This document shows positions 48,961-59,883 of a stretch of 64,000 nt of DNA, piece after piece. The stretch comes from Rhododendron vialii (lineage: Eukaryota; Streptophyta; Magnoliopsida; Ericales; Ericaceae): contig NC_080568.1 in NCBI RefSeq assembly GCF_030253575.1, forward strand, positions 31,647,001 to 31,711,000, in the 5' to 3' direction. The notes beneath the pieces are model-generated. The model searched no databases. It was given only the letters and a program-made list of their open reading frames with translations, and was not told where the DNA came from. Each line of letters begins with the position of its first letter. Positions within the stretch are counted from its first letter, which is position 1. Both the position numbers and the translations under genes were made by a program.

Positions 48961-49790
48961 CAATGACGGAACTAGAATTTTACCCTAGCAATGGCGAAAT
49001 GTGTTCTAAAAAAATAAAAAGATTCATTATAATATTAATAGTCATCGGCTTCAGAAAAACTTAAAATAACATAATAAAAACTATAATAAATGATGTTTTT
49101 CATTTGCACATGGAGTATGAAAAAATACTAATTTTAATTTTGAACATCGATAATGTCACTCTAACAACAGCAATAGCAGAACCCATGTTGTCTCTAATAA
49201 TTATAGGTATGAGCGGAGGAGGATTGGAGATAGACCTAACTTTTAGCAATATGTACAAAGTGACTGATCTCAGAATATCACTTAAATAGTAGCCGCCTTA
49301 TATGTGTTTTGCTAAGGAACCATGCACCTAAATCAAAGCCAAATGACATCAGAGATGGCAGACCTAGAGACCCAATTCAATTTATGTGCACATTATCATG
49401 TTTGTCTTAAATTGATAACCACAGTCCCTTTTGGAAGTGACATTATAAATTTGGAAAGTGACATTATAATTAAATTCCCTTAATTTTTTACATTAAGTTA
49501 TTTTAGGGTTAGAATTAATGTGGGATTTTTTTCTTAATTATACATCATCATTTATATTATTTCACTTAGGCCCATTGAATTTAGTTTTATAATACTTTTT
49601 TGGGTCTCATTTCTTGAAAAAAAATAGAAGATTTATGACTAATATATATAATAAAAAATAAGGAAAAAAAATCTAGCAATAGCGAAACTATATAAGTTTG
49701 GGATAATTTTTTTTTTCACATATAATAATTGCGTTTTCTAAAATTTTTATCGTGACAGCCGCCGCAACTAGACCCCTGGTCTCGTCTTTG
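48961..49790. mobile_element. hAT-like element in the OMT A 3' flank
   Basis: The ends CAATGACGGAACTAG and (inverse of the right end) CAAAGACGAGACCAG match at 11 of 15 positions. The 8-bp flanks ataacacg and ataacttg correspond to the empty site ataacaag in the duplicated copy at about 57917-57924. The termini resemble the hAT-like elements at 5516 and 6842. It is 830 bp, AT-rich and non-coding. Confidence 0.75.
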
Positions 49791-50340
49791 ATAACTTGTT
49801 GGGCTCGTACCAGGACCTCAAACCAAACACACTCACGAATCAAACAAGAGAGAAACACAAAAACTTCCGAGATAAAATTTCCACTCTAATCACAATAGTT
49901 TACAAAAACGCTCACCGGAGGAGGAGCGTCCACTCACCGGAGCTCTCGTCTGGAAATGAATTACGGTATATCTCATTTGAAAAAAAAAAAAAAAAAAAAC
50001 CTCCTTCAGTTGAACAAGGAATACTTGTAAATGGACCTCTGTTGGATCGTTGTCGAACTTGCACTGTTGTCTTCGTCTTGTCAAGCCGAACCAACTTTCT
50101 GAGATCAAAAACTATTTGTGATCACTTTGATCTCGGTCCCAAGTTTCAAACAGTGGCCTGAAAAACTGGGTTCTTCGTCATAAAACGGCAGCAGAAAGCG
50201 GGTTCGTCACCGGTGTTCTGATACCATTGAAGAGTGGAAGAGTAAAATTTTCACACACTAATATTCACAATTTTATTATATGAGACCAAAGCACAAATTA
50301 CAAAGGATTTCCCGCCTGGAAATCTCTGTCTGTCTGTCTG

Positions 50341-51246
50341 GGGGCCGGATCCCATCCAGTCTATTAGGAACCAGTTTTGTCCAGTTGAAGGTGGTGATGG
50401 AGCCAGCCCACCAGCCCCTAAATCAAGGGCTCTCCCCATGCCACCTCATCTCCCTTCAGCTCCTTTCTCTAACCCAAAACAAAAACAAAACAGTTCGGCC
50501 GATAAAAAAGAGAGAAAGAAATAGATTAACAATTTTTTGATGATTTTGTGAGGCCTATACACATCTTGGGCCGTCATTTTTCCAATAGTTTTATAAGAGT
50601 TCTTGTAAAAAATTAGCTCAATCTGATATTCGTAAGGGTTTTTTCAAAATTCATAAGTGTTCCGACGAATTCTGAAAGGTCCCCTGCAAATTTTGAAAGA
50701 AGCCCTGTAAATTCCGAAAAAGTCGTAACAAATATTGGATTGAGCTAATAAAGAACTCTCAAAAAAAAAAAAAAGAATAACTTGCGATTTTAATTTTTTT
50801 TTTTGGATTCGAAATGGGCCCCACAATATCATCAAAATTTGTAGGGGTCTTTTCAGAATTCGTAGGGGCCCTTACGAATTTTGTAAAAACCCTTATGAAT
50901 ATCAAATTGAGTAAAGTTTTTGTTTGACCAAAAAAAAGAATATCAAATGGAGCTAATTTCTTACAAGAACTCTTATAAAATTATTTTAAGAATAATTTAC
51001 TGTTTGAATTATTTTTTTGAAATCGGAAATAGGCCTCACAAAATCATCAACAAATTGTTAATCTATTTCTTTTTTCTTTTTTTTATCGACCGAACTGTTT
51101 TGTTTTTGTTTTGGGTTAGAGAAAGGAGCTGAAGGGAGATGAGGTGGCATGGGGAGAGCCCTTGATTTAGGGGCTGGTGGGCTGGCTCCATCACCACCTT
51201 CAACTGGACAAAACTAGTTCCTAATAGACTGGATGGGATCCGGCCC
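50341..51246. repeat. 0.9-kb inverted repeat between OMT A and OMT B
   Basis: The left arm begins ggggccggatcccatccag and the right arm ends with its inverse (ctggatgggatccggccc). The outer 200 bp or so of each arm are nearly identical, passing through ctaggaac/gttcctaatag, gagccagcccaccagcccct, ccatgccacctcatctccc and the cagttcgg..gataaaaaa stretch. Inner parts are more diverged but still share gagttcttgtaa.aaattagctc and aaattttg blocks. No coding frame with family resemblance occurs. The right arm ends about 380 bp upstream of the OMT B start codon. It is either a foldback transposon or a local inverted duplication. Confidence 0.85.
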
Positions 51247-51527
51247 TGACAGAGTGTCTGTCTGTCTGAGAGAGAGACAGATCTATTGGCATACATACAA
51301 CAAACTATGGTGACCATTTGATCATCTCCAAATCTGACCCACCGAAAGCTACTCCTAATTGCACACACACCCCTACTTTTACAAACTCATTCAATAGCCT
51401 CCGAATTAGGTCATAGTTTTGGACCCGATGTGGCCATATGGGGACACAAATTGGGAGTGTATAGAGGAGCTCAACCTAATTAATTACATCCCTCGATCAG
51501 CAGAAAAGGTGGAAATGGATATAATCC

Positions 51528-51535
51528 TATATAAA
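51528..51535 (+). promoter_or_regulatory. TATA box of OMT B
   Basis: The motif tatataaa followed by ttgattggctctg, about 91-98 bp before the ATG at 51626. It is homologous to the OMT A and C core promoters. Similarity upstream of this point is lost. Confidence 0.65.
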
Positions 51536-51625
51536 TTGATTGGCTCTGCCGCTCTGGTTCCTAGTTCCCTCAAAAGGAAAAGAAGAAGAACCGCAATTGC
51601 ATAATAAAAAAAGAAAAAAAAAATC

Positions 51626-53871
51626 ATGGAGCCATGTTACAATGATAGTACTAATAAAGAAGAAGAAGATAGTCATAGCTATGCAATGGAATTGTCAAGC
51701 TCGTCAGTGCTGCCAATGGTGCTCATGGCAGTGGTGGAGTTGAAAGTGTTGGATATCATAGCCAAGGCAGGTCCCGGAGCCCAACTCTCCCCCTCCGAGA
51801 TTGCCTCTCGGTTGCCCGCGGCTACCCATAACCCAGACGCACCGGAAATGCTAGATCGGATGCTACGTCTCTTGGCCAGCCACTCGATTCTCACGTGCTC
51901 GGTCGACCTCTCCTCTGATCAACCCCCTCCTCCTCTTGCTGCTCGACTCGAGCAGCAGAGGAGGTTGTATGGGCTGTTAGCTATGGCCAAGTACTTTGTT
52001 TCAGGCCAAGACAGAGGAGTCTCATCCTTGTTGCTCGTGCTCCAGGACAAGGTTTTCATGGAGAGCTGGTAACTGGTTGATTCATATTCATACAAATTTG
52101 ATAATTTTACCATTTAGAACTCCAAAAAGTGTTAGGATATATGAAAGCATCTATTAAACGGTTCAGTGTGTCTTTCATGGACACTTTAATGTAACGCATC
52201 AACCCTCTTAGAACTCAGAACCAGCATAGACTACTTATTCTTCACGATGGCGAGTATTTTCTGTGGTTAGTAAAGTTGTTAAACTTTTCATCAAATATTG
52301 TAGGGTAATCATTTGTATCGACATGAGAAATCTAAAAAACACATAAATATATATATGGACCAAAGTTTAAAAAGTTTGAAAAAATAAATAGAAAACAAAC
52401 TACCTTCTAGCTGCAATACTATTTTTTAATCTTTAGTGAAATTTATTATTTATTACTCCGTAACTCTCTCTCTCTCTCTTTTTACTCTTTAGAGACTTCT
52501 CTAAGATGAATGATTAGTACACAAAATATGACTTGAATCGAACAAAAGTATAGCAAATACATACTAAGAGACACTCGATCGGCTTGATTAATTATATATC
52601 TAGGTATGAACTGAAAGGAGCGGTGGTGGAAAGGGGAATCCCATTTGACAGGGTTCATGGGATGCATGCATTCGAGTACCCAGGGAAGGATCCCAGGTTC
52701 AATGAGCTATTCAACAAGGCCATGATCAACCACACCACAATTGTGCTCAACAATATCCTGCAGTCCTCGTACAAGGGTTTTGAGCAAGTTCAGAAGCTTG
52801 TTGATGTTGGCGGCAGTCTTGGAGTCACCCTCAACTTGATCACTTCCAAATACCCACATATCGAGGGTGTTAATTTTGACCTTCCCCATGTGATCCAACA
52901 TGCCCCGCCCTATCCCGGTGCGACTTGTGATTCATTTTCCATTTGATTGTGTAGTGCTTTTCTCGCACTTCTCGAGAAAAAAGTGCAACAAGCAGCTATG
53001 ACATTACAAATTAAATTCGATGCAGGTGTGGAACATGTTGGAGGGGATATGTTTGAAAGTGTACCCAGAGGAGATGCCATCTTCATGAAGGTGACTCATG
53101 TATATATCGCCCTTTTTTTTATTGGCAAAAATATTTTTATTAATGGGACAAAGAGAGGAGATTCTAATCAAAAGTTGAAAAATACAGTCTGTTGGAAACA
53201 AAGCCCAACCACCTAGAGGGATAAAATCCATTAAACCCATGGACCTAAACACACCCAGATAATACAATATAAGCACATAAACAAAAGACCAAAAACGCCC
53301 AAATCAATTAAATAAAGCCCAGCCCAAAACAGAAGGCCTAAAATGTATGCATCGCCTTATACGTCTGGCGGACCCAGAAAATTGACATAGTGGGGGCACC
53401 AATTTTTTTTTGTAACCGTAATATACGAATTACAGTTAAACACATTTACTTCAAAATAATGTTAGCATTCATTATAAATAAACAAATTTAAAATATATGT
53501 GTATTTTAATAACCAACTACATGGGCAAACTTACGCATCTTGACTATATGCGTTAAAATAACATTATCACATGTTCATTATCTATTTTCCTATTATTTAA
53601 CTCTACAAGTACAAAATTTGGAAACCAAAAGTATACAAATGCAATGCGTGGATTCATATTTTGTACTACACAAATGATCAGAAATGGTGGGGGAGTGGGA
53701 GAAACCTTGGTTAGGATTTTGGGGGGAAAAAAAAAACACAGTTGATTTTGGGGACCGGAAAAAAACAAAAACACACAGTTAAAGCACATAGGGTGAATTG
53801 AACCGCGCCTCTTGTTCCAAGAAAGTGCACCTTACCACTGCACCACCAAATGTTTAATTGTAAACATTCAG

Positions 53872-53904
<33 letters not shown>

Positions 53905-54925
53905 GTCCCCTTCTAATAAGGACCACCTCATTTTAATAAAATACGAACCTCCCTTTTCCGATCGAATTTCGACGATCCGAACCGCTCAATATGTTCAGAA
54001 CGTGATTTTAAGAGTACCCGCGAGGAATCAGCAAAAAAAAAGACCGAAAAGGGCTTCATCCGAGCAGTTTTTGTTTGTTTTTTATTGAACGGTTCAAATA
54101 AAAACTGCTTAAATCAAGCCCTTCCCGGTCATTTTTTTGACCGATTTCTCGTGGGTAACATTGAGCGGCTCGGATCATCGAAATTCGATTTGGAAAGGCG
54201 AAAAATAGGGAGGTTCGCATATAAGGTCCTTATTTTAAGGTCCTCACTTGAAAATTTCTATATACACACACAAAATAGACAATTTTTTTTAAAGGGCGTG
54301 GGGGCACGCTATGGTGGGTCCGCCCGGTCTATAGGGTAAAAAATGATCATTAACCAGAAAGCATTGCCTTTCATTATTGAATTGTCCCACAAGATCCCTT
54401 AATATGTCGAAAATAAGTTTACGTATGATGTAGATAGTTCCCCACCCCCCCCCCCCTTAACCATGAATAAACATGTGAGTAAATAGTGTCTTTTTCTCAA
54501 AGTTAACTTTGTCAACACTTAGAAAATGATAAGTCTTTTTCTCAAAGCTAACTTTGTCTTTTCCGTTAATGATGCATCAATCTAATGTAACTAACGATGA
54601 CATTGGCGATGTATGTTGTTATATGTAGGCGATACTTCATGATTGGAGCGATGATCAATGCCTGAAGTTGCTAAAGAATTGTCACAAAGCTCTACCAGAC
54701 AATGGGAAGATAATTGTGGTGGAGGGAATTCTCCCAGTGATCCCAGATAGTAGCGCTGCAACCAAAGGCATTTTTCAGTTTGACTTGGTGGTGATGACTC
54801 AAAACCCTGGAGGGAAGGAGCGCACGAAGCAAGAGTTTATGGCCCTTGCTACTGGAGCTGGGTTTTCTGGCATCAGATTTGAATGCTTTGTCTGTAACTT
54901 TTGGGTCATGGAATTTTACAAGTAG
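51626..54925 (+). CDS. COMT-like O-methyltransferase B (divergent, possibly impaired)
   Basis: Exons 51626-52068, 52604-52917, 53026-53090 and 54629-54925 keep frame and give 372 residues. Exon 1 differs from A at roughly a quarter or more of its residues. Exon 2 differs at about 11 of 105, and exon 4 at only a few. SAM motif I reads LVDVGGSLG (213-221), with Ser219 replacing the third Gly. The residue before ILHDWSDD is Ala instead of the conserved Trp, because the exon-4 acceptor is followed by GCG rather than TGG. The catalytic His and both Glu residues are kept, and so is the Leu in place of Asn before QDKV. Intron 3 (1.5 kb) has taken in a LINE fragment and a TIR element with a nested foldback MITE. 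There is no stop or frameshift in the exons, so it may be expressed, but the changed SAM loop suggests reduced or altered activity. Confidence 0.85.
53112..53342 (-). mobile_element. Truncated LINE fragment in OMT B intron 3
   Basis: It starts with a T-run (the poly(A) tail in minus orientation) followed by attggcaaaaat and a non-coding 3'-UTR-like stretch. It is bracketed by atgtatatatcgcc (53098-53111) and atgtatgcatcgcc (53343-53356), a 14-bp target duplication with two mismatches. The same intron position in OMT A is uninterrupted. Confidence 0.7.
53791..53850 (-). other. tRNA-like pol III box pair (SINE-type relic)
   Basis: On the minus strand tggtgcagtggtaagg fits an A box and, about 30 bases on, ggttcaattcaccc fits a B box. 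No cloverleaf with an intact acceptor stem was evident, so this is a SINE head or decayed tRNA-derived repeat, not a tRNA gene. Confidence 0.45.
53873..53903. repeat. (CA)n(TA)n microsatellite
   Basis: A CA run passes into a TA run directly at the left edge of the nested foldback MITE, which probably inserted into it. Confidence 0.85.
53901..54263. mobile_element. Foldback MITE nested in the TIR element
   Basis: Two arms of about 160 bp are inverse-related: tatagt.., aataaggacc, cgaacctccc, tcgaatttcgacgatccga and aagggctt on the left meet their inverses on the right (aagcccttcccggtc, tcggatcatcgaaattcga, gggaggttcg, ggtccttatttt, ctata). It has no coding capacity. It is the innermost of the insertions in OMT B intron 3. 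Confidence 0.75.
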
Positions 54926-55524
54926 CTAGTGTGTGTCCCGCCTATAGACTTGAGCTACAACTTGCATTAGTTCCTATTATGGTTTCTGTTTAAGAAAAAT
55001 AAAATGATAAGATCAGGTAATCGAGGATTTCAACGTTGTATTTGATGATTTCAACATTAAAAGATTAATATACCCTCGTCATGTCCATTGATTCTTCTTC
55101 TTTTTTAAATCTAACCACACCATCCCCTATACCAAAAATTGAATCCAAACTATTGATATTGTAAATTTTGACGAGTACTACATCTATGCCAAAATTCAAG
55201 TCAATCAAAAAATGAAAAGCTCATGGTCAAATAGATTTTGTTATGAAATTAAAATTTCAAATTTGAATTTACTAAAAATTAGATCACTGGGTTATTGATG
55301 TCTGATCGAGATGATATTTTATAGAGATACTCTATTATTTATTTAATATATTATGAACGACTAAGATTACATTCTAGTGGCGTGTGAGATACATCTCTGT
55401 TAATATGGATGGAAAACATGACGGCAGGGAATCTATCCGCACATTTTCAAAACCATAGATAGGTTATGTGGTCAATTTTGAACTATGAGGAAAGCACAAA
55501 GGTGAAAATGAATTTTGCCAATTT
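54926..55524. other. OMT B 3' flank and spacer
   Basis: The first 120 bp or so match the 3' flanks of OMT A and C (gtgtgtcccgcctata, acttgcatta, taagaaaaataaaatg). After about 55045 the homology ends and no feature is recognised before the next segmental duplicate. Confidence 0.6.
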
Positions 55525-56048
55525 TATAATGAATAAAGGCGTGCGCAAATTGTAGTGGACGACCCCAATTGGTAATTTCGACGGAAGAGGTTGTCAACGT
55601 GTGGGTAAAAATATTGCAATGGAAAAAAAAAAAAGAAAATCGGAAAAGAATGCAACGTGAGACACAAGCATTGTGAATAAAACAATGCTATCAACATAAC
55701 TGCGTCGGGAGCCGTTCAATACGTATGAATCCATATACATCAAATGGATTGTGTTTTGGCCTTTAACCTGAAGGGATTCGCTTCTTTTTTTACCAATGCT
55801 GGGATTTAAGAGCTTGATCCCTCTTAGGTTTAATGTTCAAAATTTTTTATAGGTGATATCTACTGATTGTATGTGGCCAGTCTATACAAGGCTTTCCTCT
55901 AGCTTTCAATTGGCCAGCAACGCTGCTGAACGGTACAACGGGTCTCTTAAAATAAGTATCAATGCGCGTAAATTGATTCAGACACTAATTTATAAAAGAA
56001 AAAATGGATTGGCCTTATTTTCTTCAGTAGAAGGTGGGAACGGGGTAC

Positions 56049-56055
56049 TATAAAT
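56049..56055 (+). promoter_or_regulatory. TATA box of OMT C
   Basis: The motif tataaat followed by tgattggctctgg, 59-65 bp before the ATG at 56114, identical in arrangement to OMT A. Confidence 0.7.
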
Positions 56056-56113
56056 TGATTGGCTCTGGTTCTTAATTCCCTAGAAAGAAGAATTGCAATT
56101 GCATAGAAAAAAC

Positions 56114-57765
56114 ATGGAGCCGAGTTACGGTACTGTCAGTAAAGAAGAAGAAGAGAATTGTCTCTATGCAATGCAATTGGCAAGCTCCTCAGTGCTGCCA
56201 ATGGTGCTGAAGGCAGCGGCGGAGTTGAAAGTATTCGATATCATAGCCAAGGCAGGTCCCGGAGCGCAACTCTCCCCCTTTGAAATCGCGTCTTGTTTGC
56301 CCGATTCATGCAACCCGGGCGCACCAGAAATGCTGGATCGGATGCTGCGCCTCCTGGCCAGCTACTCGATTCTCGTGTGCTCAGAACTATCCTCTGATCA
56401 GCCCCCTCCTGCTGCCCTAGTCGGGCAGAGGAGGTTGTATGGTCTGGCGCCCGTGGCCAAGTACTTTGTTTCCGACCAAGGTGGAGTCTCGTTGGGGCCT
56501 TTCTTGTTTTTGTTTCAGGACAAGGTCTTCATGGACAGCTGGTAATTCATTCATGTTCATATTCATATTCATGTCCATAGTTCCTCTGCTCTATAATTTC
56601 CGAATTTTCGTACGAATTTAAAGATCTCATTTAGTTATGAACTAAATTATTTAGGTACGAACTAAAAGGGGCGGTCGCGGAAGGGGGAATCCCATTTGAT
56701 AAGGTTCACGGGATGCATGCGTTCGAGTACCCAGGGAAGGATCCCAGGTTCAATGAGGTATTCAACAAGGCCATGATCAACCACACCACGATTGTGCTCA
56801 ACAAAATCTTGCGGTCCTCGTACGAGGGTTTCGAGCAAGTTCAGAAGCTTGTTGATGTCGGCGGCGGTCTTGGAGTCACCCTCAACTTGATCACTTCCAA
56901 ATACCCACATATTAAGGGTGTTAATTTTGACCTTCCACATGTGATCCAACATGCCCCGCTCTATCCCGGTACGATTTATGATTCATTTCTATTTGATTAT
57001 TAAAAAAGTGCAACAAGCAGCTATGGTAATACAAATTCGATGCAGGTGTGGAACATGTCGGAGGGGATATGTTTCAAAGTGTACCCAAAGGAGATGCCAT
57101 CTTCATGAAGGTAAGTTTTATTTTTCAAACCACTCATGTATATATCACCTTATATGTCCATGGGGTAAAAAAATGATCATTAACCAGAAAGCGTTGAATT
57201 TTCAGTAAATAGTGTTTTTTGTTCTCGGAATCGGGATTCTTGTAGTGTGCTACTCTGTAATGCACCCTGTGCCCTACCCTGTCGTGTAATTGGTGTCCAG
57301 ATGCGCACTACTTGGTGCATTACAGGTAGCGCACTACAAGACGCTTGGGTCTTTTTTCACAAAGTTAACTTTGTCAACACTTAAAAAAGGATAAGACGTT
57401 TTCTGTTATTGACGCATCGATCTAATGTAACTAATGATGATAATGGCAATGTCTGCGGTGATACGTAGTGGATACTTCATGATTGGAGCGATGATCAATG
57501 CCTGAAGTTGCTAAAGAATTGTCACGAAGCTCTACCAGAGAATGGGAAGATAATTGTGGTGGAGGGAATTCTCCCAGTGATCCCAGATAGTAGCGCTGCA
57601 ACGAAAGGCATTTTTCAACTCGACTTGGTGATGATGACTCAAAACCCTGGAGGGAAGGAGCGCACGAAACAGGAGTTTGTGGCCCTTGCCACTGGAGCTG
57701 GGTTTTCTGGCATCAGATTTGAATGCTTTGTCTGCAACTTTTGGGTCATGGAATTTTACAAGTAG
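56114..57765 (+). CDS. COMT-like O-methyltransferase C
   Basis: Exons 56114-56541, 56655-56968, 57046-57110 and 57469-57765 give 367 residues, differing from OMT A by little more than a dozen residues. Motif I is LVDVGGGLG, the catalytic His lies in WILHDWSDD, and the Glu residues in VVEGILP and NPGGKERT are present. Leu replaces the COMT Asn before QDKV (LFQDKV here reads Phe-Gln, so the preceding pocket residue also varies from A), and FEYPG keeps the Pro. An upstream in-frame ATG (56093) exists, but the MEPSYG start agrees with OMT A and B. Intron sizes match A except for the shared short MITE. It looks intact and is the product of the recent A/C segmental duplication. Confidence 0.93.
57241..57338. 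mobile_element. Short MITE in OMT C intron 3
   Basis: The orthologous copy of the MITE at 48280-48376, with the same tgtagtg / cactaca ends. Confidence 0.6.
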
Positions 57766-58075
57766 CTAGTGTGTGTCCCGCCTATAGACTTGAGCTACAA
57801 CTTGCATTAGTTCCTATTATGGTTTCTGTTTAAGAAAAATAAAATGATAAGAGCAGGTAATTGAGGATTTCAACGTTTGTATTCGAGAATGTATGGGTTT
57901 TTTTCCGTCATTTATAACAAGATTGTTGGGCTCATATATACTAGGACCTCAAATCAAACGCACGCACACACACGAATCACACACAAGAACTTCCGAGAGA
58001 AAACTTCCACGATAATCACAATTATTTACAAAAACGGTCACCGGAGGAGGAGTGTCCACACACCGGAGCTCACAC

Positions 58076-58851
58076 TTAACTTGCATTCTGGTTCTCTCTA
58101 ATCCTCACCACACTCACTGTTTGCCACACCCAAAAAAAAAACAGAATACAAATAACCTATATATAGGACTTAGGGGAAGAGGCTCCAACGGCCATAATTT
58201 GGATATGGCACACCATCCAAACATGGCTCCTCTTCAATGCTCTGTTTTTTCTGGTCTGATCCCAGCTGCTCACATTGCAGCTTCCAGAAGATAAGGCCCT
58301 TGATTTGTGAGTCAATTTCCGCACAAAGATTCTTCTATTGTTATAATAAAATATGGATAAATAAATAAATAAAATCAAGTAATGGGTCATAATCTTTGAC
58401 CATCTATTCCAGTTCATAAAATTAACATCTTATCTAATCGTAGTTGTTGATTTCCTTAGTTCAACAAGAAACTGCTACTTCGCTGCCACGCACGTAGATA
58501 AAGCATGACATTTTTGTCCTTTGTTTTATGTTTCCTTTTAAAATAAGTTTACAAATTCAACTTTAAAACGCAACTCTATCCACATAGTCCATGTTGTGTC
58601 CAAAGTTTGTCCAAGTGTATACTCCCAAGTGTATACTCTCAAGTAGTTGAGTCCCAACGTAGTTGAGTCCGAAGTTAAATTTTAAAGCGTGATTTTTTTA
58701 TAGGATAGTTTAAAACGTGTTTGTAGAATTGTTCTTCCTGTTAACCTTCTATCCGCGGGACTACTTCTCGCTTCCCCTTTCAAATTCACTCCAAATGAGC
58801 ATACAAATGGCAAATACGTATAATCAAATCCTCTACCTTAGAAAGTTCGTC
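58076..58851. other. Intergenic DNA downstream of OMT C
   Basis: No coding or RNA signature. There is a small duplicated phrase (caagtgtatactcccaagtgtatactctcaag, 58612-58642) and AT-rich DNA. Confidence 0.6.
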
Positions 58852-59134
58852 CAGGTCCGACTTTGATTTGCTCGAGGCCTAAGACGAATTTACGAGGGAA
58901 AAAAATATTTATATGAGAAAGAAAAAAAGAAGCTCCTAGGACTTAAACCATGTACTTGTTCAATAAAGGAACTAAGGTTTTCTACTAGGCTAGTTAGCTT
59001 ATTTGTTACTATAAAATTGCTAGATTAAATATATATTACATATCTGACTATACTTATCTGGAGCTCTGATTTTGATCTGAAATTCGGGAGCTTAAGTCTG
59101 CCGCCTTACTCGTCTTGACTCAGAACCAGCCCTG
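58852..59134. mobile_element. hAT MITE
   Basis: The ends caggtccgactttga and (inverse of the right end) cagggctggttctga match at 10 of 15 positions. Flanks agttcgtc (58844-58851) and agttcatc (59135-59142) are an 8-bp duplication with one mismatch, as expected for hAT. It is 283 bp and non-coding. Confidence 0.75.
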
Positions 59135-59266
59135 AGTTCATCGCCGAGGAATTCGACATATCTATTCATCCCGGGAGGGGAGATGGTCATAAATCTCTGG
59201 AGGGTATCTCCAACATTTCATTTAGATTGTGTGCAAAATACCTATTCATCCAATCATATTATTAGC

Positions 59267-59657
59267 AGTAATGCTACACACACACCAGAAATGCATAGAT
59301 TTTGTGCACAGATTTGTTGTGGGGCCCACTTTAGGTCCCACACAAACGATACAAGTTATTCATTATATGTAAAACATTTTTTTAAGGGTCTCTGCAAAAA
59401 ATCAACTCAATCCAATACTTATAAATGCTCGATTTAATCATCTAACTTTTCATTTGGATTTTAAGATAATGAAAAGTTATATGATTGAATCGAGCACCTA
59501 TAGGTATTGTATTGAGCTGATTTCACGCGCGGGCCCTTGAAAAAATATTTTACATTTAATGAATGGCTCGGATCATTTGTGTGAGACCCAGGATGGGCCC
59601 CACATACAGATCTATGCGTGATCTGTGTAGGAAATATTTGTGTAAACCGACTTACTG
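59267..59657. mobile_element. Foldback MITE 1, long inverted arms
   Basis: Arms of about 180 bp: the left contains gcatagat, gtggggccca, cacaaa.gat, aatgtaaaa.at, caactcaatccaatac, gctcgatt and aacttttcat, and the right contains their inverses in mirror order. The flanks are an exact 10-bp duplication, tattattagc (59257-59266 and 59658-59667), a Mutator-like length. Confidence 0.8.
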
Positions 59658-59883
59658 TATTATTAGCTCATTTTCTACAAGCTGTGCAAAAAACCTCGCA
59701 TTCGCCGGCCTTTATCTCGGGTAGTAGGAGATAGGATCAAAAGAAAAGAAGTGATTCGAGTTCCGGATAAAAGATCGAAGAAAATACGTTTGAAAAGTAT
59801 AAAATGGGAAAGAATTAGAGAAAGATTGTTACGGAACTTTCAATTAACTGCCTATGTATCCGGGGCGACTCCATTTTGCAATA

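Larger units (their letters stand above)
53366..54327. mobile_element. TIR element in OMT B intron 3, hAT-like termini
   Basis: The ends tctggcggaccca and tgggtccgcccgg are inverse-related, and tgggggcac occurs near both ends. OMT A and C lack it at the corresponding intron site. The interior holds a tRNA-like stretch and a foldback MITE. The target duplication is unclear (gtct on both sides at most), so the superfamily is tentative. Confidence 0.6.
55525..58075. repeat. Segmental duplication unit, copy with OMT C
   Basis: Counterpart of 46495-48960 and 49791-49945. It includes the conserved upstream block, OMT C, the 3' flank and the downstream stretch with acttccgaga and gaggaggag.gtccac. 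It lacks the hAT insertion, so its ataacaag (about 57917) is the empty target site. Confidence 0.85.

Noticed and set aside
53791-53850. Possible tRNA gene on the minus strand
   Set aside because: A- and B-box-like motifs only. No convincing cloverleaf or acceptor stem, and it lies inside a transposon, so it is treated as a SINE-type relic.
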